NCBI RefSeq assembly: GCF_041296385.1
Contig: NW_027184064.1
Coordinates: 1,550,001 to 1,614,000, forward strand
Length of the DNA: 64,000 nucleotides
DNA from: Aphelocoma coerulescens
Taxonomy: Eukaryota > Chordata > Aves > Passeriformes > Corvidae
Direction of reading: 5' to 3'
The notes beneath the pieces were generated by a model that saw nothing but the letters and a program-made list of their open reading frames with translations, did no database searches and was not told the DNA's origin. This document shows positions 59,775 through 64,000 of this stretch, piece after piece. Positions within the stretch are counted from its first letter, which is position 1. Each line of letters starts with the position of its first letter. A program made the translations under genes and the position numbers.

Positions 59775-59916
59775 GCATCCGCGGAAGTGTTCAAGGCCAG
59801 GTGGGACAGGGCTTGGTCTAGTGGAAGGTGTCCCTGCCCAAGGCAGGGGAATGGAATGAGATGAGCTTTAAGGTCCCTTCCACCCAAATAATTCTGTGAT
59901 TCACTGTATGATTCTA
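59775..59916 (+). mobile_element. CR1, forward, 3' end of the split copy
   Basis: 'ggaagtgttcaaggccaggtgggacagggcttggtctag...ggtcccttccacccaaataattctgtgattcactgtatgattcta' is the terminal part of CR1 with its short 3' repeats. It completes the copy begun at 58571. Confidence 0.93.
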
Positions 59917-62420
59917 TTTTAATATTTGAATATTTCTTGGTCCAAAGGAAGAGGCAGTAAATTGCAAGACTGCCTGTGAGAACATGTGGTTATGTCAGTG
60001 TCAAGAAATTTGTGTCAGTCAGTCACAACACAGCATGAAAACTTGAAAGGAATGGCTCTTTCAAAAGGAGGGTCCTCTGTGCTTGTAATGACAGGCACCT
60101 TCCCTTTCTGGTGTGCTTCTAGGGACACTGGGACCAGCAGCATTTCCTGCTGTCCAGCACAGGGCTGCCTGAGAGCACAAGACTATGATGGCATCAAGAA
60201 AGCTGTGAGCCAAAGGAGCAGAATGATGATTAATACACCGACACCATTTTGACGTAAAATGGTGGACCCTTCCATAAAAGGACAGACAAAAAAACTCGCA
60301 GAGGAAGGGTTGTCTTGGCCTGATGTACTTCTGAGTAAACTGGAGGGAGTAAATGGTATTGTCAGCCAACCATGTCAGATCATGTCACTGGAAGTAAGGG
60401 TGTCTCCTCTAGGACAAATGGCCCTTGAAGCTGCTAGGAGGGGGTGCGATTTTTGCCAGAAGCTGAGGAGTGCAACATGCATCATCATCATCATCTTGCC
60501 CTTGGTGAACTGGCTTCTGTTCAAACAAGATGTTTGTTTTCTATATTAATTGATATATCCTGTAGTTTTGTAGCTGCCTGTTAAGGAATTCTTAGTGGAT
60601 GGGGAGGTAATGTGGTGATGACAGATGTGTGCTATCTTTTGTTCAAACTTCAAAGCTAACAGTTCAGTAATCTTAATGCATTGCTGAGTGAATGTCAACA
60701 AAGATATTTGCTGGTTACAGCATGTTTTATGAACACTATGGACATGAGGTGGATTAACTTCAATTGATCAGTACAAGGACCTTTGCCACCTTGAACTTTG
60801 ATTTTAACCATACAGGCTGCTGTCACTTAGGCCTTTCAGTAACTGCTGCCCTACAGCAGGAATAATGTGAAAGAGACGAAAAAAATCCAAGATGAACTTA
60901 CATATTTCCTTTACTAAGAATGCTTTGACACTTACCTTGTTTACCATAGAGAGAACAAATAAGGGATGCTTCCATGTTTTTGAAAATAGAAAGTGAGTGT
61001 ATGATGCTTAAAGAGCAGAAAGGTAAAGATGCTTAAAGAGAAGAATTACAAAGACTGAAGAATACCAAAGGAATAAGTTAAAAGTGCTCTCCTATAAACA
61101 GCATTTTGATATATGAAGACAGTGATGTGTAATGGGTATTTTGAAATTTTGTATGATTTTTTTGTATCTTTTCTTCCTTTGTAAAAAGCCAATGTGTATT
61201 TAGTGCTCCAAGGAGTAACATACAGAAGAGTGTGACTAATAATTTATCCACTGTTAAATAACTGGTGGGCTGATGCAGTAAGAGACACACCTTCACCATC
61301 TGTTTTCCTGCTGCAGTTAGGTTTATATTCTTGAGGATTAGGACCAAGATCTTGTCAAAATGATATATACTTCTGGATTTGGTGATTTGGCTGATTTGGC
61401 TTTTTAATAGTATCATGAAGATAGATTTTGCATAGGAAAAATGGGGCTGAGGTATTATTTGAGTTTAACTCTGCCAGATTTTTGCTTCTCAAATGTAAAA
61501 AATAATCTGTGTTGTAGTTTGGATCTACTTAAACTAAAGTTTACACCACTGGGAGAAAAACTGGTATGTGTGTTCAAATAAGGATGACAAATTTAAGTAC
61601 TTGAAATAAAAAGTTTTATCCAAGCTGCAGTAAAGTAGCCTTTGCCTCTATTTCTTTTAACATTAAAGACATCAAGCATGATATTGAATCTCTAATATGT
61701 GTAACAATACTCTTCTACCATCATTGTATCATGTAAAATAAAAATTATGGATATTATGAGCACTTTAAAGCTTATTATGTGTACTGTGCAAAACATCTTG
61801 GGAGACTTACAAAAGCCAAGTGGTGAACTAGTGCTCTAATGAGAAATATGCTGTCATCTCACTATACCACTGTTGCAAATCTGTGTGCATGTCAAGACCT
61901 TTATGGAAATGAAAGAAGAGAGTTCAGGATACAGTCTCTTACTTTTCACTAGGTCATTTACACATGGATACTTCTCTATAACATGAAAATTTTCTGTCAG
62001 TCTGTTAATTCTGAGGTTCTTAAATATACTCTGTTACTCCTAGGAATTAATGAAAAAGGTTAATTTTCTTTTTAATAAATTTGTATTTCCAATTTTGCAG
62101 CTGGTTTCATAGGATTACCTATTTTTATAAGCAACTTTCACATAAGATTATTATACAGCTTGTGCGGTTTTTTTGGTTGGCTTTGGGTTGGTTTTTCCTA
62201 CTGATTTTAATATTTAGCTCTGCATTTTGTCCTCCGAAGACGTCAGTATCTCAGGTGCTGTTAACAGCCAGTCAGCCCTGAGCATTTATTCTTCTATTTA
62301 ACAAAGTGTTTGCAATCTATTATCAGAAAATTTTGATGGTTTCATATATGCTGAAAAAAATCCCTCTACCAATGTACTGACCATCAGATAAATTCTAATA
62401 GGTTCAATAGGAAACTTCAG
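59917..62420. other. AT-rich DNA without recognisable features
   Basis: No gene is recognised. The segment 60060-60500 is somewhat GC-richer, with adjacent forward frames (59986-60252, 60259-60549) and a reverse frame (60061-60369). No domain or splice pattern supports them. A (CAT)n-like run 'atcatcatcatcat' occurs near 60481. Confidence 0.5.
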
Positions 62421-63070
62421 TCACAGAGTCCTGGAATGGGTCAAGTTGGAAGGGACCACAGTGGGTCATCTGGTCCAACTCCCCTGCTCAAACAGGGTCA
62501 TCCCAGAGCATGTGACACAGGATTGTGTCCAGACAGTTCAATGTCTCCAGTGAGATTCCACACCCTCTCTGGGTGATCTGTTCCAATGCACAGGAAGAAA
62601 TCACTGCACAGGAAAGAAGTTCTTCCTCATGTTCAGGAGGAACTTCCTGTGCATCTGTTTTTGCCCCTTCCCTCTTGTCCTAGTGCTGGGCACCACCAAG
62701 CAGAGCTTGGTACGCTCTGACCCCTCTCTGCAGACACTGACAGACATTGATGAGGTCCCCTCTCAGTCGTCTCTTCTTGAGGCTGAAGCTCCCTCAGCCT
62801 TTCCTCATAAGAGAGATGCTCCATCCCTTCATCATCTCTGTAACCTCCACTGGAGCCACTCCAGGAGCTCTTGTCCTGTGGAGCCCAAAGCTGAGCACAG
62901 AACCCCAGATGTGCCTCACTGGGGCTGAATAGAGGGGCAGGATCACCTCCTTCCACGTGCTGCCAATCCTCTTCCCAGTGCACCCCAGGATCCCATTGGC
63001 TTTCTTGGCCACAGGGGCACTGCTGGCTCAGGAACAGCTTGTTGTCCACCAGGACCCCCAGGTCATTCAC
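62421..63070 (-). mobile_element. CR1, reverse strand, with ORF2 C-terminal relic
   Basis: The plus strand begins 'tcacagagtcctggaatgggtcaagttggaagggacc', the complement of a CR1 3' end, and closes with 'caccaggacccccaggtc', a 5' truncation. Reverse-strand frames at 62633-63070 and 62794-63012 carry CR1 ORF2 C-terminal motifs: DLGVLVDNKL, KKANGILGC and VILPLYSAPVRHIWGSV. The pieces lie in different frames, so the relic is frameshifted and dead. Confidence 0.93.
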
Positions 63071-64000
63071 AGAGTTTCTTAATGTTATGCTGCTTAATAT
63101 TAATTTTTAATGTGATTTTTGTCAGAACATGTAATAGTGACAGAAACTAAATGCAGGAAAAATAAATGGGGAGTTGAAGCTTGTCTATGAGAAGAGAAAT
63201 CATAGACAAACCTTACAATCAACTGTGTAAGAGGATGTATTTCTAATATGTATCCACAGCAAAACCCAATTTATTTTAGGACATTAGTATTGAGACTCTT
63301 ACCTTTCTCTGTGTAGGTATTGCTTCTCTTAATATATGGGCTTATGCTTCTACAGTCCTTCATAAACTGTAGGGAAATCAGGCTTTTGGATGTAGGCTTG
63401 TGTTTCCTGTTACTAGTCTAAAGAGCTCCATGAAGTTTGTGATGGGGTTTTTTTTATGTTTTGAGACAAGAAAATCTCTCTAAAACTAGATAACTAGCAA
63501 AATAATTTTGAAGAGTGTTAACAGATGTGAGCTGGCTTCAACCCCCTTACTCCTTCCTGGAGATTGGAAACACCCAGTGTCATTGCAAATGAGCAAGTTA
63601 CTGGGAATCATGTTGGTATTGTGGTTGAATTATATACTGGAATTGCTGTATTTTATTCTGTGTAACTTACACTTGTATTGTGTTTTCATTTTTATTTTTA
63701 ATATCTGCTAAATCAGAAATCTCATAGAACACCAAATATCTTCAAATTAGTAAATTTATTTTAAATGTTACACCTTCCCTGCATAGAATATGTCAAAGAA
63801 CCTGGTCAGAGGGGAATTGGACCCTGATGCGGCATAATGAAGGAATGAGAAGACAGAGTTTTATCTAATTTTTTCTACCATGTTAAAGACACTTGAATAA
63901 CTTTATCTAGTTTGCTTAACCATTCTCATATGTTTGTGCATGTTACCTCTTTGATTTTCTGAAAGATGAAGCAAGGGTGAGGGTCCTTTAAAAGAGAGGA
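63071..64000. other. AT-rich DNA without recognisable features
   Basis: Nothing supportable up to the end of the window. Confidence 0.55.

Noticed and set aside
62633..63070. 145-codon reverse frame as a host gene
   Set aside because: It is a frameshifted relic of the CR1 ORF2 C-terminus.
1..64000. CRISPR arrays, operons, tRNA or rRNA genes
   Set aside because: No regularly spaced direct repeats, no ribosome-binding-site/ORF chains, and no cloverleaf or rRNA core sequence was seen; the content is vertebrate nuclear DNA.

Overview
This window looks like vertebrate nuclear DNA, and most probably bird (passerine-like). It is AT-rich and gene-poor, and every interspersed repeat I can recognise is avian in character. 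These are CR1 non-LTR retrotransposons with the ATTCTGTG-type 3' end and solo long terminal repeats (LTRs) of endogenous retroviruses of the ERVL and ERV1 kinds. There are no Alu, L1 or B-type repeats. I found no intact host gene, no rRNA or tRNA, no CRISPR and no operon-like structure. The open reading frames are short and fit chance or repeat relics. The window is best read as intergenic DNA or part of a very long intron.

Layout. 190-1012: degraded LTR, a second copy of the one at 58790-59774. 4809-6310: GC/CpG-rich ERVL-like LTR. 9540-9850: probable very old CR1 relic. 11974-15272: a dense repeat cluster. It holds pieces of an old ERVL LTR, a clean solo LTR (target duplication CATGG), a CR1 3' end and another solo LTR (duplication CTGAA). 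16598-19140: a reverse-strand CR1 with a reverse-transcriptase relic, split by LTR A at 17523. 21515-22230: ERV1-type solo LTR, reverse strand. About 25975-26872: LTR-like block with a GTGTGGYG minisatellite. 27918-29271: LTR B, sister of LTR A, with a perfect GCTGT duplication. 30405-30830 and 31543-32061: two further LTR-like blocks. 38612-38841 (reverse): an exon-like open frame of unknown identity. 39519-41543: LTR C (duplication TAGCT), itself interrupted by a second copy of the ERV1-type LTR (duplication AAGG). 50352-51125: reverse CR1 interrupted by a 280-bp TG...CA element with a perfect CTCAG duplication. 52752-53200 and 55175-55504: ERVL LTR fragments. 58571-59916: forward CR1 interrupted by a 985-bp solo LTR. 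62421-63070: reverse CR1 with a recognisable ORF2 C-terminal relic.

The main result is a well-resolved nesting history. At least four LTRs sit inside other repeats, and exact junctions and target duplications can be read for most of them. I did not find evidence for a new biological system. LTR family names are not given because they need a library search. Where I compare with avian ERVL or CR1 consensus sequences, the comparison is from memory.
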